From assembly GCA_002840435.1 (NCBI GenBank), contig PHAT01000001.1:1-64000 (forward strand): a DNA stretch of 64,000 nt, read 5' to 3'. Positions 1-9,529 of this stretch are shown one piece after another. The notes under the pieces are model-generated. The model was not told the DNA's origin. It saw only the letters and a program-made list of their open reading frames with translations, and searched no databases. The translations under genes and the position numbers were made by a program. Numbering within the stretch: the stretch's first letter is position 1; each line of letters opens with the position of its first letter. The stretch comes from Deltaproteobacteria bacterium HGW-Deltaproteobacteria-6. GTDB lineage: Bacteria > Desulfobacterota > Syntrophia > Syntrophales > Smithellaceae.

Positions 1-132
1 TACGATCAGGCATCCCAGTTGAAAATACGGGAAATTCGCCGCTCCCGCCGCCGCGTATTCCGCAAAACCGAATGTTGCTGTTAAAAGTACTACTGCCGCT
101 GCCGCTACGATGGTTCCTAATGTCTTTTTCAT
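1..132 (-). CDS. Small membrane protein, N-terminal part (cut by window edge)
   Basis: The first 44 codons of a gene that runs off the left edge. It begins with a typical signal peptide or first membrane segment (MKK, then an Ala/Val/Leu-rich stretch ending near FGFA), followed by a short Ala/Gly segment and the motif FPYFQLGCLIV. The same order (MKK, hydrophobic segment ending FSFA, then FPFFHFGCLVIGG) occurs in the complete small gene at 27177-27452, so the two are paralogues. A strong Shine-Dalgarno (GGAGG) lies about 8 bases before the ATG. The family is not recognised. From its paralogue the full product should be about 90 residues with about three membrane segments. A sigma-54-like promoter lies upstream. 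Confidence 0.75.
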   Translation of the reverse strand, partial: MKKTLGTIVAAAAVVLLTATFGFAEYAAAGAANFPYFQLGCLIV

Positions 133-196
133 GATCTGTTGCCTCCTGTGTTTGTTTAGGGTTTGCACCCGTTGTATGCAATTGCCTTTATACTAA

Positions 197-212
197 TGAA
201 AAGACCGTGCCA
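197..212 (-). promoter_or_regulatory. Sigma-54-like -24/-12 promoter of the small membrane protein gene
   Basis: On the minus strand TGGCAC is followed after 5 bases by TTTCA, against the RpoN consensus TGGCAC-N5-TTGCA. The -24 half is perfect and the -12 half has TC for GC. The same TGGCAC-N5-TTTCA is found at the matching place before the paralogue at 27177-27452, which makes chance less likely. It lies about 65 bases before the start codon. No activator gene is adjacent. Confidence 0.5.
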
Positions 213-232
213 TCTTTGAACGGCGTGCAAAA

Positions 233-248
233 GATATTTGCAAATATC
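233..248. promoter_or_regulatory. Perfect 16-bp palindrome upstream of the sigma-54-like promoter
   Basis: GATATTTGCAAATATC is a perfect palindrome centred about 28 bases upstream of the -24 element of the small membrane protein gene. It could bind a dimeric regulator. It is rather close for a typical sigma-54 enhancer site, so this role is inferred only. Confidence 0.35.
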
Positions 249-476
249 GGATACTCATCATTATTTAACGATTGCCCCACCGGACGCCTCATGCCATAAA
301 TCATTTATTTCCATCTTTCTTTCAATGAAATGTTCAATCGGCTTGAACGATATGTAGAAAAATTGGCGGATGATTCACCGTCACAAAAACCGGCTGGAAT
401 AAATTTTTCTGACAGGATTTACGATCAGGAATATGTATTTTTGAATGACAGGGATAAACGTTATTGACGCAATACA

Positions 477-3400
477 CTAATGCGTCCTGGCCATGACGTC
501 TCTCACTTTACCGGAAAGAGACTTGATGGTGAAAGGTTTCTGTAAGAATTGCACACCTTCCTCCAGCACGCCGTGGCGGGCGATGACGTCAGCCGTATAT
601 CCGGACATGAAGAGCACTCTGATATCCGGTCGTATCGCAACCAGTCTTTCTCTCAAGTCTTTTCCGCTGAGACCGGGCATTACCACATCGGTAATCACCA
701 GATCAAAAGCTTTGTCGGCGTTTTTGAAAAGCGATATGGCCTCCAGAGGGCTTGATATAGCCGTTACACCATAGCCGATGGATTCCAGCATTCCTTTGGT
801 GATCTGGAGAACCATGGTATCATCTTCCACCAGCAGGATGTTTCCCTGGCCCGCGATTTCCGGTTCTTCTGCGGCTGCATCCCGGACATTTCCCGCCTCA
901 TTGGTATGCGGCAGGTAAAGACTGAAAGTTGTTCCACGTCCCGGTTCACTGTATACATTGATAAATCCGTTGTTTTGTTTGACAATGCCGTAAACGGTAG
1001 CCAGGCCCAGCCCCGTGCCTTTCCCCACCTCTTTGGTTGTAAAGAAAGGTTCAAAAATATATTGAACGGTTTCTTTATCCATGCCCATGCCGTTGTCGCT
1101 GAAAGACAGGCGGACGTAATGGCCGGGTGTAAAGCCTATGTGATTTCTGCAATAGAGGGCATCAAGAACGAGATTGGCGGTTTCAATGGTCAGTTTGCCT
1201 CCGTCAGGCATCGCGTCGCGGGCATTGACCGCCAGATTGATGAGAATCTGCTCAACCTGTGACGGATCGAACTTGATGGCCCAGAGATTCTCGGCCGGAT
1301 GGAATTTCAACTCGATATCCTCGCCGATCAGGCGGATCAACGCCTTTTGCGTATGAACAATCAGATCATTCAAGTCGATGATTTTAGGTTCGATAATCTG
1401 TTTGCGGGAAAAAGCCAAAAGCTGAGTGGTGATGTCGCGGGAGCGGATGGCGGCTTTCTCGATTTCCTCAATATCCTTTAAAACCGGATGCTGTTTCGCC
1501 AGACGCAATTTTGCCAGATCCACATAACCCAGGATGACGCCGAGCATGTTGTTGAAATCATGCGCTACACCTCCGGCCAGACGTCCGACGACTTCCATTT
1601 TCTGGGCCTGTATCAGCTGAAGTTCCAGCTTGTCTTTTTCTTCTTCGGCCTTTTTCCGCGCCGTGATCTCCCGCCCGGCCATAAGCATGCCATCGGGCCG
1701 GCCTTTTTCGTCGCGGGTAAAGGTGGCCGTGACCTCCAGCCAGACTGTGCCGCCGTTTTTATGATACAATTCCTGTTCGATCGTTCTGGATCGATAAGGG
1801 TCAACGGGTTCGCCGCTGAATTCACGGGTTATTTCTTCCGCCACTGTGGTCTGAGCCAGCAAAGCGGATTCCGGTGTCAGGATCTGTTCCATGGGAAAGC
1901 CTGCAATTTCTTCGGGTGTGTAGCCCAAAACCCACAAACAGGAGGGACTGATATAGGTGTAGTGGAAATTCAAGTCAGTGGTCCAGATAATCTCGTGCAT
2001 GTTTTCAATAATCATCCGGTAACGCTGCTCGCTTTTTTTCAACTCTTCCTGGGCTTTTCTTTTTTCCGTAATGTTGCGGCTGCTGACCATCACTCCCACC
2101 GGTTGGCCGCTTTCATTCCGGTTGAAGGTGGCCGTTAACTCCATCAGGACCGAGCCGCCGTTTTTGTGAATGACTTCCAGCTCCAGCGTCCGGGAGCGGC
2201 TGGGATCGATCGGTTTGCCGCTTGCTTCGAGCTCCAATTCTTCCGCCAGGGCTTTTTCCAGCATGGCATAAGATGCAGGTGTCATCCGATCCTTAACCGG
2301 CAATTTCATGATTTCTTCCGGCGTATATCCTGTGATCCTGATTTCCGACGGACTGACATAGATGTATTCAAAGTTTAAATCAAAAAGCGAAATGCTGTCG
2401 TGGACGTTTTCGACAATCATTCGATACCGCTTTTCGCTTTCGCGCAGAGCCTCTTCAATCTTTTTGCGCGCCACAATGTCTCTGGCGGCCAGCAGGATTT
2501 CAACGGCCTCGCCTTTTTCATTCCGGTTAAAAGTGGCCGTGACCTCGATCCAGGCAATCCCCCCGTCTTTCCGGTAAATTTCCAGCTCCATTGTTCTGGC
2601 CCGGCGGTGATCTAATGCCAGACCGCTTTGCTCATTGGCCAGTTCTTCCAGAAGTATTTTTTCGGCCCGGGCGTAGGATTCCGGTGTCATGATATCTTTA
2701 GGCGGAATGGCCATCATTTCATCCACCGTATAGCCGGTGATGTGCATACTGGAGGGGCTGCGGTATTTGTATTGGAGATTGAAATCCATGATCCAGATGA
2801 CGTCTTGCATATTCTCGACAATCATCCGGTAGAGTTTTTCACTTTCGGCCAACGCCTGTTCGGCTTTTTTGCGCTGGGTAAAGTTTCTGCCCATGATCAG
2901 GATTTCCGTAATTTCGCCTTTATCGTTCCGGTTGAATGTGCCGGTGATTTCCAGCCAGAGGATGCTGCCGTCTTTATGCATGGCCTCAACCTCCAGCGTG
3001 ATAGCCCTGTTGCGGTCAAATGGTCGACTGCTTCTTTCCAGAGCCAGTTCATCCGCCAGTCTCTGTGATGCGCGAATATAAGATTCTGGTGTGAGCAGTC
3101 GGCTCAAGGGAGTTCGTTTCGCTTCTTCCGGCGTATAACCGGTCACCTGGGTGCTGGATTCACTGACGTAGGTAAACTGCATGTCCATATCAATGGTCCA
3201 GATGACGTCGTTGACGTTTTCGGCCATGAGCCGGTAGCGTCTTTCATTTTCCGCCAGTGCCATTTCCGCTTTTTTGCGGGCGGTAATATCCCTGCTGGTC
3301 GCGATTAAACCGATGGGCTTTCCGTTTTCATCCCGTTGGAAGGTCGTCGTCGATTCTTCCCAGATGGTGCCGCCGTTTTTGTGATAAGCTTCCAGTTCCA

Positions 3401-6400
3401 TAGTTACTGAGCGGTGAGGATCAACGGGTTTGCCGCTTTCTTCCAGTTCAAGCTCCCGGATCAGAGTTTTTTCGGCCAGTTCGTAGGATGCAGGCGTCAT
3501 CTGATCCTTGAGCGGGATGCGCATAATTTCTTCCGGCGTAAACCCTGTGAGCCTGACTTCCGAAGGGCTTTGATAGGTGTATTGAAAATTTATATCCATG
3601 ATCGAGATACTGTCGTGCATGTTCTCGACAATCATCCGGTAGCGCGCTTCGCTTTCAGCCAGCGCTTTTTCCATTTGTCTGCGTTCGGTAATATTTCTGC
3701 CGACGGCGAGAATTTCCGTCGGTTTGCCGCTTACGTCGCGGTTGAATGTGGTTATGACATCGAATAATAATGTTTTGCCGTCTTTGGTAAAGATTTCCAT
3801 TTCCAGTTCGCGGGACCGGTTGAGATCGACAGGTTGGCCGCTTTCTTCCGCCAGCAGTTCTTCGGCCAGAATTTGCGCGGCCCGGTTGTAAGAGTCTTTA
3901 GACATGAAGTCGCCAAGCGACATGGCCATGATTTCTTCCGTTGTGTAACTGGAAAGACGATCATTGGAGGGACTGACATAGAGAATGCTTAAATCCAGAC
4001 CAATTCTCCAGACGACATCGTTGGAGTTCTCCACCATGAGCCGGTAGCGTCTTTCGCTTTCCTTCAAAGCGTCTTCGGCCAGCTTCCTTGTCGTAATATC
4101 CTGCATGAAATTGAGCAGGGCCGGTTTCCCGCGATAGACAATATCTACGGATGTTACATGGAGATACATCATCGTTTGATCCGGTTTGATGACGCGTATC
4201 TCGTGTTTACCGGGCGTCGGTTCTCCCCGGAGCCTCTTTGCGTAATAATATTTTAACATTTTGCTGTCGTCGGGATGCACAAAAACGCCCAGCTCATTTT
4301 CTACAAGTTGATTGTCCGGGATGTTCATGGTCCGCAAAAACTGCGGGTTAATATAAACATATTTGCCGTCCTGGACGATGGAGACGCCGTCGCTGGTTGT
4401 TTCCAGCGCTTTGCGGTACAAGGTTTCACTTTCCCGCAGGGCTTCTTCAGCTTTCCTGCGTTCGGAAATATCCCGCGTGACCCCGACGATTTCCAGCGGT
4501 TTGCCGTTTTCATCCCGGGTGAAGCTGGCGCTGACTTCAACCCAGACCGGCTTTCCCGTTTTGTGCATCATCTGCAGTTCAAGCGTTCTGACATTTGGAC
4601 CGGAAGGGGCGTCTCCTCTTGCTTCTCTGGCCAGTTCATTAGCCAGCCGGCTTTCAATCTCTTTGAATATATGGGGCGGCAAAATGGCTTTGAGCGGCAT
4701 GGACATAACTTCTTCCGCTGTGAAACCGGTTAGATGGAAAACGGACGGGCTCAGGTAGGTATAGTTCCAGTTGAAGTCCAGCGTCCAGATGACGTCGCGA
4801 ATATTGTCCGTGATCAGGCGAAGATGCAGTTCGTTTTCTTTTATTATTCTGCTTGCCATGACCCTTTCGGTTACGTCCCTGCCGAAACCGCCGAAGCCTG
4901 TCGGGGTTCCGTCGGATGAACATAGCCGCGAAAAGGTCATATCGAGATAGATGATGGAACCGTCTTTCCTGATCATCTTATGTTCATTGAAATATTGAGT
5001 CTTGCCCGTACGGTAGATTTCCTTAAAGGCTTTAACTTGCCAGTTTTCCTGCGGGGAGAGCAGTTTGAAACTGACTCCCTGCAGCTCATCGCGGGAATAG
5101 CCAAGCACACGACACAGCGAATCATTAAAGAAGATAAAATTTCCCCGGATATCCATTTCCAGGTAGGTTTCTTCCATGTTTTCAAGAATGTTACGGTATT
5201 TCTCTTCACTCTTGCGCAGGGCGGCCTCCGCCTTTTTAAGCTCGGTTACGTCTCTGACGAGCGTGTGAAATCCTTTTGGCCGGCCCGATTCATCATGCAT
5301 CAGCGCGACATTTTGCTGATGGACCCGGATCGATCCATTCTTCTGAATTACCTCATAGTCAAACATAAACACAGGCGTGTCATTTTTGAGGATGTTGCGA
5401 TAAATCTCGACCACGCGCTTGGCCGTTTCGGGGGATGAGTAGTGGCTATAATTTCTATTGATGATCTCCTCGCGCGGATAGCCCACAAGTTTACAACCGG
5501 CATCGTTCACAAACGTAAGGATGCCGCTGAGGTTTGTTTCAAAATAACCTTCCTGCATGATCTCCAGGATGGTGCGATACTTCTCTTCGCTTAAACGTTT
5601 TTCTTCTTCCGCTTTCTTGCGCAAAGAGACATCTCTGATCAGAACCAGGAAGCCGCAGGGTTTTTCCGAGGCGTCGCGTTTCAGGGCGACATTGATCTCA
5701 TAGGTGATGACTGTTCCGTTCGGGCGCACAAGATTATAATCGACAAGGCGGTCTGGAAGGCCTGTGCGATAGACTCCGCCGAAGACATCCTTCATTTTTT
5801 GAGCGACTGCCGGCGTGAGATAATCATTGTAATGCATGCCGATCAACTGTTCGCGCGGATAGCCCATCAGCCGGCAGGCTGCATCGTTGGCAAAGGTTAG
5901 GCTGCCTTTCAGGTCCTGCTCGATGTAGCCTTCATCCATGATGTCCAGAATCGTGTGATACTTCTCCTCACTCTGCTGCAGGTCTTTCCGGGCCTTTACG
6001 CGCTGCGAGATATCCCGGACTACGCCTCGAAAACCGACAGGTTTGCCTGTGCGGTCGCGCAGCAGGGCAACTGATGATTCCACATCGATTTTCCCTTTAT
6101 TTTTTTTCAGAATTTCCCAATCAAAGACTTTGACGGATTGTCCGGTCAGAAACACCTGGTGGAAAACTTCGTAGAGCTTTTTAGCATTGGTTTCATCAAC
6201 AAGATTATGAAAATTAATTCCGCGGAGTTCTTCCTGAGAATAGCCCAGATCCCGGATGACCGTGTCATTTACGAAGTTGATATTACCCTTGAGGTCAACT
6301 TCAAAATAGGATTCTTCAATGTTGTCAAGGATATGACGGTAACGCCCGGCATCTTCAGTCAGCCCGGGAGTTGTTTGCAGAGAGGATAGAAGACTTTTTT

Positions 6401-6557
6401 CTGTTTTTTGCAGAAGCTTATTGACGGCGGCCGCGATGAGGCCGAGATCGTCGTTTTCCGAGGCAAAATCAAGTTTTGCGGAATAATCACCGGCGGCGGC
6501 ATTTTCAAGGGAATCAAGAATTTTTGCAACGCGATCAGCTTTGCGTTTCGAAGTCAT
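477..6557 (-). CDS. Hybrid sensor histidine kinase with twelve PAS domains and a receiver domain
   Basis: A 2026-residue cytoplasmic signalling protein. Order: a short HAMP-like helical N-terminus (to about residue 60), twelve consecutive PAS/PAC units of about 125-135 residues (about 70-1645), a HisKA dimerisation domain with phospho-acceptor His in AHDFNN (about residue 1665), a HATPase domain with the N box NLAVNARDAMPDGG and the G boxes DNGMGMD and GKGTGLGL, and a C-terminal receiver with phospho-acceptor Asp in ITDVVMPG (about 1955). No membrane segment or signal peptide is visible, so the signal is probably intracellular. PAS 1-4 resemble one another (EGY.E.DL.G type), PAS 5 and 7-12 form a second type (Y.SPS...TGYTPEE), and PAS 6 differs from both. 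No response regulator gene adjoins it. The family is certain; the ligand is unknown. Confidence 0.95.
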   Translation of the reverse strand: MTSKRKADRVAKILDSLENAAAGDYSAKLDFASENDDLGLIAAAVNKLLQKTEKSLLSSLQTTPGLTEDAGRYRHILDNIEESYFEVDLKGNINFVNDTVIRDLGYSQEELRGINFHNLVDETNAKKLYEVFHQVFLTGQSVKVFDWEILKKNKGKIDVESSVALLRDRTGKPVGFRGVVRDISQRVKARKDLQQSEEKYHTILDIMDEGYIEQDLKGSLTFANDAACRLMGYPREQLIGMHYNDYLTPAVAQKMKDVFGGVYRTGLPDRLVDYNLVRPNGTVITYEINVALKRDASEKPCGFLVLIRDVSLRKKAEEEKRLSEEKYRTILEIMQEGYFETNLSGILTFVNDAGCKLVGYPREEIINRNYSHYSSPETAKRVVEIYRNILKNDTPVFMFDYEVIQKNGSIRVHQQNVALMHDESGRPKGFHTLVRDVTELKKAEAALRKSEEKYRNILENMEETYLEMDIRGNFIFFNDSLCRVLGYSRDELQGVSFKLLSPQENWQVKAFKEIYRTGKTQYFNEHKMIRKDGSIIYLDMTFSRLCSSDGTPTGFGGFGRDVTERVMASRIIKENELHLRLITDNIRDVIWTLDFNWNYTYLSPSVFHLTGFTAEEVMSMPLKAILPPHIFKEIESRLANELAREARGDAPSGPNVRTLELQMMHKTGKPVWVEVSASFTRDENGKPLEIVGVTRDISERRKAEEALRESETLYRKALETTSDGVSIVQDGKYVYINPQFLRTMNIPDNQLVENELGVFVHPDDSKMLKYYYAKRLRGEPTPGKHEIRVIKPDQTMMYLHVTSVDIVYRGKPALLNFMQDITTRKLAEDALKESERRYRLMVENSNDVVWRIGLDLSILYVSPSNDRLSSYTTEEIMAMSLGDFMSKDSYNRAAQILAEELLAEESGQPVDLNRSRELEMEIFTKDGKTLLFDVITTFNRDVSGKPTEILAVGRNITERRQMEKALAESEARYRMIVENMHDSISIMDINFQYTYQSPSEVRLTGFTPEEIMRIPLKDQMTPASYELAEKTLIRELELEESGKPVDPHRSVTMELEAYHKNGGTIWEESTTTFQRDENGKPIGLIATSRDITARKKAEMALAENERRYRLMAENVNDVIWTIDMDMQFTYVSESSTQVTGYTPEEAKRTPLSRLLTPESYIRASQRLADELALERSSRPFDRNRAITLEVEAMHKDGSILWLEITGTFNRNDKGEITEILIMGRNFTQRKKAEQALAESEKLYRMIVENMQDVIWIMDFNLQYKYRSPSSMHITGYTVDEMMAIPPKDIMTPESYARAEKILLEELANEQSGLALDHRRARTMELEIYRKDGGIAWIEVTATFNRNEKGEAVEILLAARDIVARKKIEEALRESEKRYRMIVENVHDSISLFDLNFEYIYVSPSEIRITGYTPEEIMKLPVKDRMTPASYAMLEKALAEELELEASGKPIDPSRSRTLELEVIHKNGGSVLMELTATFNRNESGQPVGVMVSSRNITEKRKAQEELKKSEQRYRMIIENMHEIIWTTDLNFHYTYISPSCLWVLGYTPEEIAGFPMEQILTPESALLAQTTVAEEITREFSGEPVDPYRSRTIEQELYHKNGGTVWLEVTATFTRDEKGRPDGMLMAGREITARKKAEEEKDKLELQLIQAQKMEVVGRLAGGVAHDFNNMLGVILGYVDLAKLRLAKQHPVLKDIEEIEKAAIRSRDITTQLLAFSRKQIIEPKIIDLNDLIVHTQKALIRLIGEDIELKFHPAENLWAIKFDPSQVEQILINLAVNARDAMPDGGKLTIETANLVLDALYCRNHIGFTPGHYVRLSFSDNGMGMDKETVQYIFEPFFTTKEVGKGTGLGLATVYGIVKQNNGFINVYSEPGRGTTFSLYLPHTNEAGNVRDAAAEEPEIAGQGNILLVEDDTMVLQITKGMLESIGYGVTAISSPLEAISLFKNADKAFDLVITDVVMPGLSGKDLRERLVAIRPDIRVLFMSGYTADVIARHGVLEEGVQFLQKPFTIKSLSGKVRDVMARTH

Positions 6558-6730
6558 CGTTTGGTCACCTGTTCAACTGTGTTTCAACATTAACTGATTT
6601 TCGCCGCCGGACGCAAGCTTTAATTATAATGTGTATCGGCTGAACAAGGCCAAAACATAAACGGCCGATTGCATCCCTTGGCCGGCTGTGGTAAGGCTCC
6701 CGCTCCACTTAAAACCGCAAAGGGAAGAAT

Positions 6731-9022
6731 ATGATTTCGCTTCGATACGAAAAGATTGCACAGGAACTCGATATTACTGCAAAACAAGTCGCTGATACCG
6801 CTCTGATGATTGCCGAAGGAGCTACGGTTCCCTTCATTGCACGCTACCGCAAGGAAGTGACCGGAATGTTGGATGAAGTTGTTATCACAGCCATTCGTGA
6901 CCGGCTTACCGAACTGGAAGAACTGGAGAACCGGCGTTCAGCCATTGTGAAGTCGCTTACGGAACGCAATTTACTGACGGAAGAACTGGAAGCCAAAATT
7001 GTCTCCGCTGAAACAATGTCCGTTTTGGAAGATATTTATTTGCCGTTTCGTCCCAAACGCCGGACGCGCGCGACCATTGCCCGGGAGAAGGGGCTGGAAG
7101 AACTTGCTGCTAAAATATTTGCGCAGGAAGACCTTGATGTGGCCGCGGAAGCCGCTTTGTTTGTAAGTGAAGACAAGGGCGTGGCAACGGTGGATGACGC
7201 TCTCGCCTACGCCCGCGATATCATTGCGGAGTGGGTGAATGAAGATACAGGCGCCCGGGCTAAAATGCGCGACCTTTTCTGGAATAAAGGTATGATCCGG
7301 TCGAAGGTCCTGCCCGATAAATTGGAATCAGGCATTAAGTACAAAGACTATTACGACTGGGAAGAGCCGGTTGCCACCGCGCCTTCCCACCGGGTGCTGG
7401 CGATGCGCCGGGGTGAGCGAGAGGAATTTCTGACGCTCTCGATCATGCCGCCGGATGAAGAGGCTCTGCTGATACTGGAAGAGCTGTTTATCCGCGGCGC
7501 CAACGAAGCTGCAAATCAGGTGAAACTGGCGGTACGCGACAGTTATAAACGACTGCTTTCACTTTCCATGGAAACAGAGACCCGGATGGAAACGAAGAAA
7601 CGCGCTGATGAAACCGCCATCCGGGTGTTTGCCGATAACCTGCGTCAGTTGCTCCTGGCACCGCCGATGGGGCAAAAGGCCATCCTGGCGATCGATCCCG
7701 GTTTCCGCACCGGATGCAAGACGGTCTGTCTTTCCGCTCAGGGAAAGCTGCTTCATCATGAAACCATCTTTCCGCTCATGTCGGAGAAAACGCGTGACGA
7801 AGCGGGGCGGACCGTCGTGGCTTTGTGCAAAAAATTTGAAATTGAAGCCATTGCCGTAGGCAACGGCACAGCCGGGCGCGAGACGGAAAGTTTTTTACGG
7901 AGTCTGGATCTGCCCAAAGAAATTCTGGTGGTCATGGTCAATGAAAGCGGAGCGTCGGTTTATTCCGCATCGGATGCGGCAAGGGCCGAATTTCCCGATC
8001 AGGATATCACCGTGCGCGGGGCGGTTTCCATTGGCCGCCGTCTGATGGATCCACTGGCGGAGTTGGTGAAAATCGAGCCGAAAGCCATTGGCGTGGGCCA
8101 GTATCAGCATGATGTGGATCAGGGTTTGCTGCAGCAGTGCCTGGATGACGTAGTCGTGAGTTGTGTTAATGCGGTGGGTGTAGAAGTGAATACGGCCAGC
8201 GTTCAGCTTCTTTCCTATGTGTCCGGTCTGGGTGCAACGCTTGCGGAAAACATCGTCAGTCATCGCAACGAAAACGGTCCGTTTCCGACACGTGATGCGC
8301 TCAAAAGCGTGAAGCGCCTTGGTCCGAAGGCCTTTGAACAATCCGCCGGTTTTTTGCGTATTCGTGAAAGCGTGAACCCCCTGGATGCCGCGGCTGTTCA
8401 TCCGGAGAGTTACGCGATTGTCGAAAAAATGGCAGCGGATCAGGGTTGCTCCGTCGTGGATTTGATGGCGGATGAGGCAAGACGGCAAAAGATAGTTTTG
8501 TCCAACTATGTAACCGATAAGGTCGGATTGCCCACTTTAAAAGACATTATGTCGGAGTTGGCCAAGCCGGGGCGCGACCCCCGGCGTCAATTTGAAAATG
8601 TTGTTTTCGCCGAAGGCATCAACAAAATAACGGATTTAATTTCCGGCATGAAGCTGACCGGCGTGGTCACGAACATCACGGCATTTGGTGCATTTGTGGA
8701 TATCGGGGTTCATCAGGACGGTCTGGTTCATTTAAGTGAGATGGCCGACCGGTATGTCAAGACCCCTGCGGATGTGGTGAAGGTCGGCCAGAAAATTGAG
8801 GTGACGGTTCTGGCCGTGGATGCACAACGGAAGCGGATTTCCCTTTCTATGAAAAAAGCGCCGGGAGAGAAGAATAAGCCGGAGCATAGCGGCGAGGCGG
8901 CAGCCGCCGGAGATCGAAAAATCACGTCCGGACGGCAGGAAAAGAGGCCGGAAAAAAAGAAAGGCAGGGAAGCCCCCAAGCCTTTCAACAATCCTTTTGC
9001 CGAAGCGCTGAAAAAGAAGTAA
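6731..9022 (+). CDS. tex: Tex family S1 RNA-binding transcription accessory protein
   Basis: A 763-residue Tex/YhgF protein, the usual length for the family. The N-terminal helical Tex domain (I..RYRKE.TG..DE) is followed by a central YqgF/RNase H-like fold (AIDPGFRTGCK at about residue 321), helix-hairpin-helix repeats (SYVSGLGATLAENIV and KRLGPKAFEQ) and a C-terminal S1 domain (about 640-715, GVVTNITAFGAFVDIGVHQDGLVH). A Lys/Glu-rich disordered tail follows. The product binds nucleic acid and is linked to RNA polymerase function in other bacteria. The start is ATG with a GGGAAG ribosome site. It stands alone, divergent from the kinase gene, and ends in a hairpin terminator. Confidence 0.96.
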   Translation: MISLRYEKIAQELDITAKQVADTALMIAEGATVPFIARYRKEVTGMLDEVVITAIRDRLTELEELENRRSAIVKSLTERNLLTEELEAKIVSAETMSVLEDIYLPFRPKRRTRATIAREKGLEELAAKIFAQEDLDVAAEAALFVSEDKGVATVDDALAYARDIIAEWVNEDTGARAKMRDLFWNKGMIRSKVLPDKLESGIKYKDYYDWEEPVATAPSHRVLAMRRGEREEFLTLSIMPPDEEALLILEELFIRGANEAANQVKLAVRDSYKRLLSLSMETETRMETKKRADETAIRVFADNLRQLLLAPPMGQKAILAIDPGFRTGCKTVCLSAQGKLLHHETIFPLMSEKTRDEAGRTVVALCKKFEIEAIAVGNGTAGRETESFLRSLDLPKEILVVMVNESGASVYSASDAARAEFPDQDITVRGAVSIGRRLMDPLAELVKIEPKAIGVGQYQHDVDQGLLQQCLDDVVVSCVNAVGVEVNTASVQLLSYVSGLGATLAENIVSHRNENGPFPTRDALKSVKRLGPKAFEQSAGFLRIRESVNPLDAAAVHPESYAIVEKMAADQGCSVVDLMADEARRQKIVLSNYVTDKVGLPTLKDIMSELAKPGRDPRRQFENVVFAEGINKITDLISGMKLTGVVTNITAFGAFVDIGVHQDGLVHLSEMADRYVKTPADVVKVGQKIEVTVLAVDAQRKRISLSMKKAPGEKNKPEHSGEAAAAGDRKITSGRQEKRPEKKKGREAPKPFNNPFAEALKKK

Positions 9023-9040
9023 TGCTTGTTCTGTCAGTAA

Positions 9041-9064
9041 AGCCCGGCTCATGCCGGGTTTTGA
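9041..9064 (+). terminator. Rho-independent terminator of tex
   Basis: The stem CCCGGC/GCCGGG with a four-base loop is followed by GTTTTG, 20 bases after the tex stop codon. Confidence 0.75.
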
Positions 9065-9170
9065 CCCTCTGAATTAAAATTGGTTCATCCGGTTGATGCG
9101 TCCTTTTATCTCTTTCACGTACAAACAAATGACTTTCAAAAATCCTGATATTGATGATTTCCATTCGAAA

Positions 9171-9238
9171 GATCAACGTCGAAGTGAGCCGGAGCAGCGC
9201 TCCCGGCGCTGCGATCGGCTTGAGCGACTTTTTTGCCC
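9171..9238 (-). repeat. attC-like palindromic element downstream of the toxin gene
   Basis: A folded element with nested stems: GTCG(9178-9181)/CGAC(9225-9228), AGCCG(9187-9191)/CGGCT(9216-9220) and GCAGCGC(9194-9200)/GCGCTGC(9206-9212), with asymmetric unpaired bases between the stems. In the toxin's orientation it reads TCAAGCCGA, variable stem, CGGCT, then CGTTGATC. This matches the L and R box layout of integron attC sites, the last part being close to but not exactly GTTRRRY. It begins just after the toxin stop codon. A related element sits at 9826-9882. It may instead be a generic intergenic repeat. Confidence 0.4.
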
Positions 9239-9241
9239 GAT

Positions 9242-9523
9242 TTATTTGCTTTTTAAGTAGCTTTTGAGATCACTATAATAATTTTCATGAGAGCCGACCA
9301 TGACAAGTTCTAAATCTTTGTCGGCTTTCCGATATGCCAACAAATATAAATTTGCTTTAAGTTTGAATTTATGGACAAATACGCCCCTCAAATCTCCTTT
9401 TTTCTCTTCGCTAATATTCGGCTTCTCGGCAATATTCTTTACCTCACGGTCTAAAGCTTCTTTTTCGGCTTTAGTCATCTTCTTAACTTTTTTCTCAAAT
9501 AATTTTGATTGATAGATTTTCAT
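9242..9523 (-). CDS. RelE/ParE-family toxin of a type II toxin-antitoxin pair
   Basis: A 93-residue, lysine-rich protein with the compact RelE/ParE/StbE layout: an N-terminal helix (SKLFEKKVKKMTKAEKEAL), a central strand with LRGVFVHKFKLKANLYLLAYR, and a C-terminal strand LELVMVGSHENYYSDLKSYL. Toxins of this fold usually cleave ribosome-bound mRNA or poison gyrase; which applies is not visible here. It follows the antitoxin gene by 6 bases in the same direction, as in an antitoxin-first operon. The codons are far more AT-rich than in neighbouring genes, suggesting recent acquisition. The stop codon abuts an attC-like element. Confidence 0.8.
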   Translation of the reverse strand: MKIYQSKLFEKKVKKMTKAEKEALDREVKNIAEKPNISEEKKGDLRGVFVHKFKLKANLYLLAYRKADKDLELVMVGSHENYYSDLKSYLKSK

Positions 9524-9529
9524 TTTAAC

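Larger units (their letters stand above)
133..476. other. Intergenic region between the small membrane protein and the kinase
   Basis: About 340 bases without a convincing gene. The left half holds the leader, the sigma-54-like promoter and the palindrome of the small membrane protein gene. The right half lies downstream of the kinase stop codon. It is AT-rich and shows no clear stem plus T-run terminator. Confidence 0.6.
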
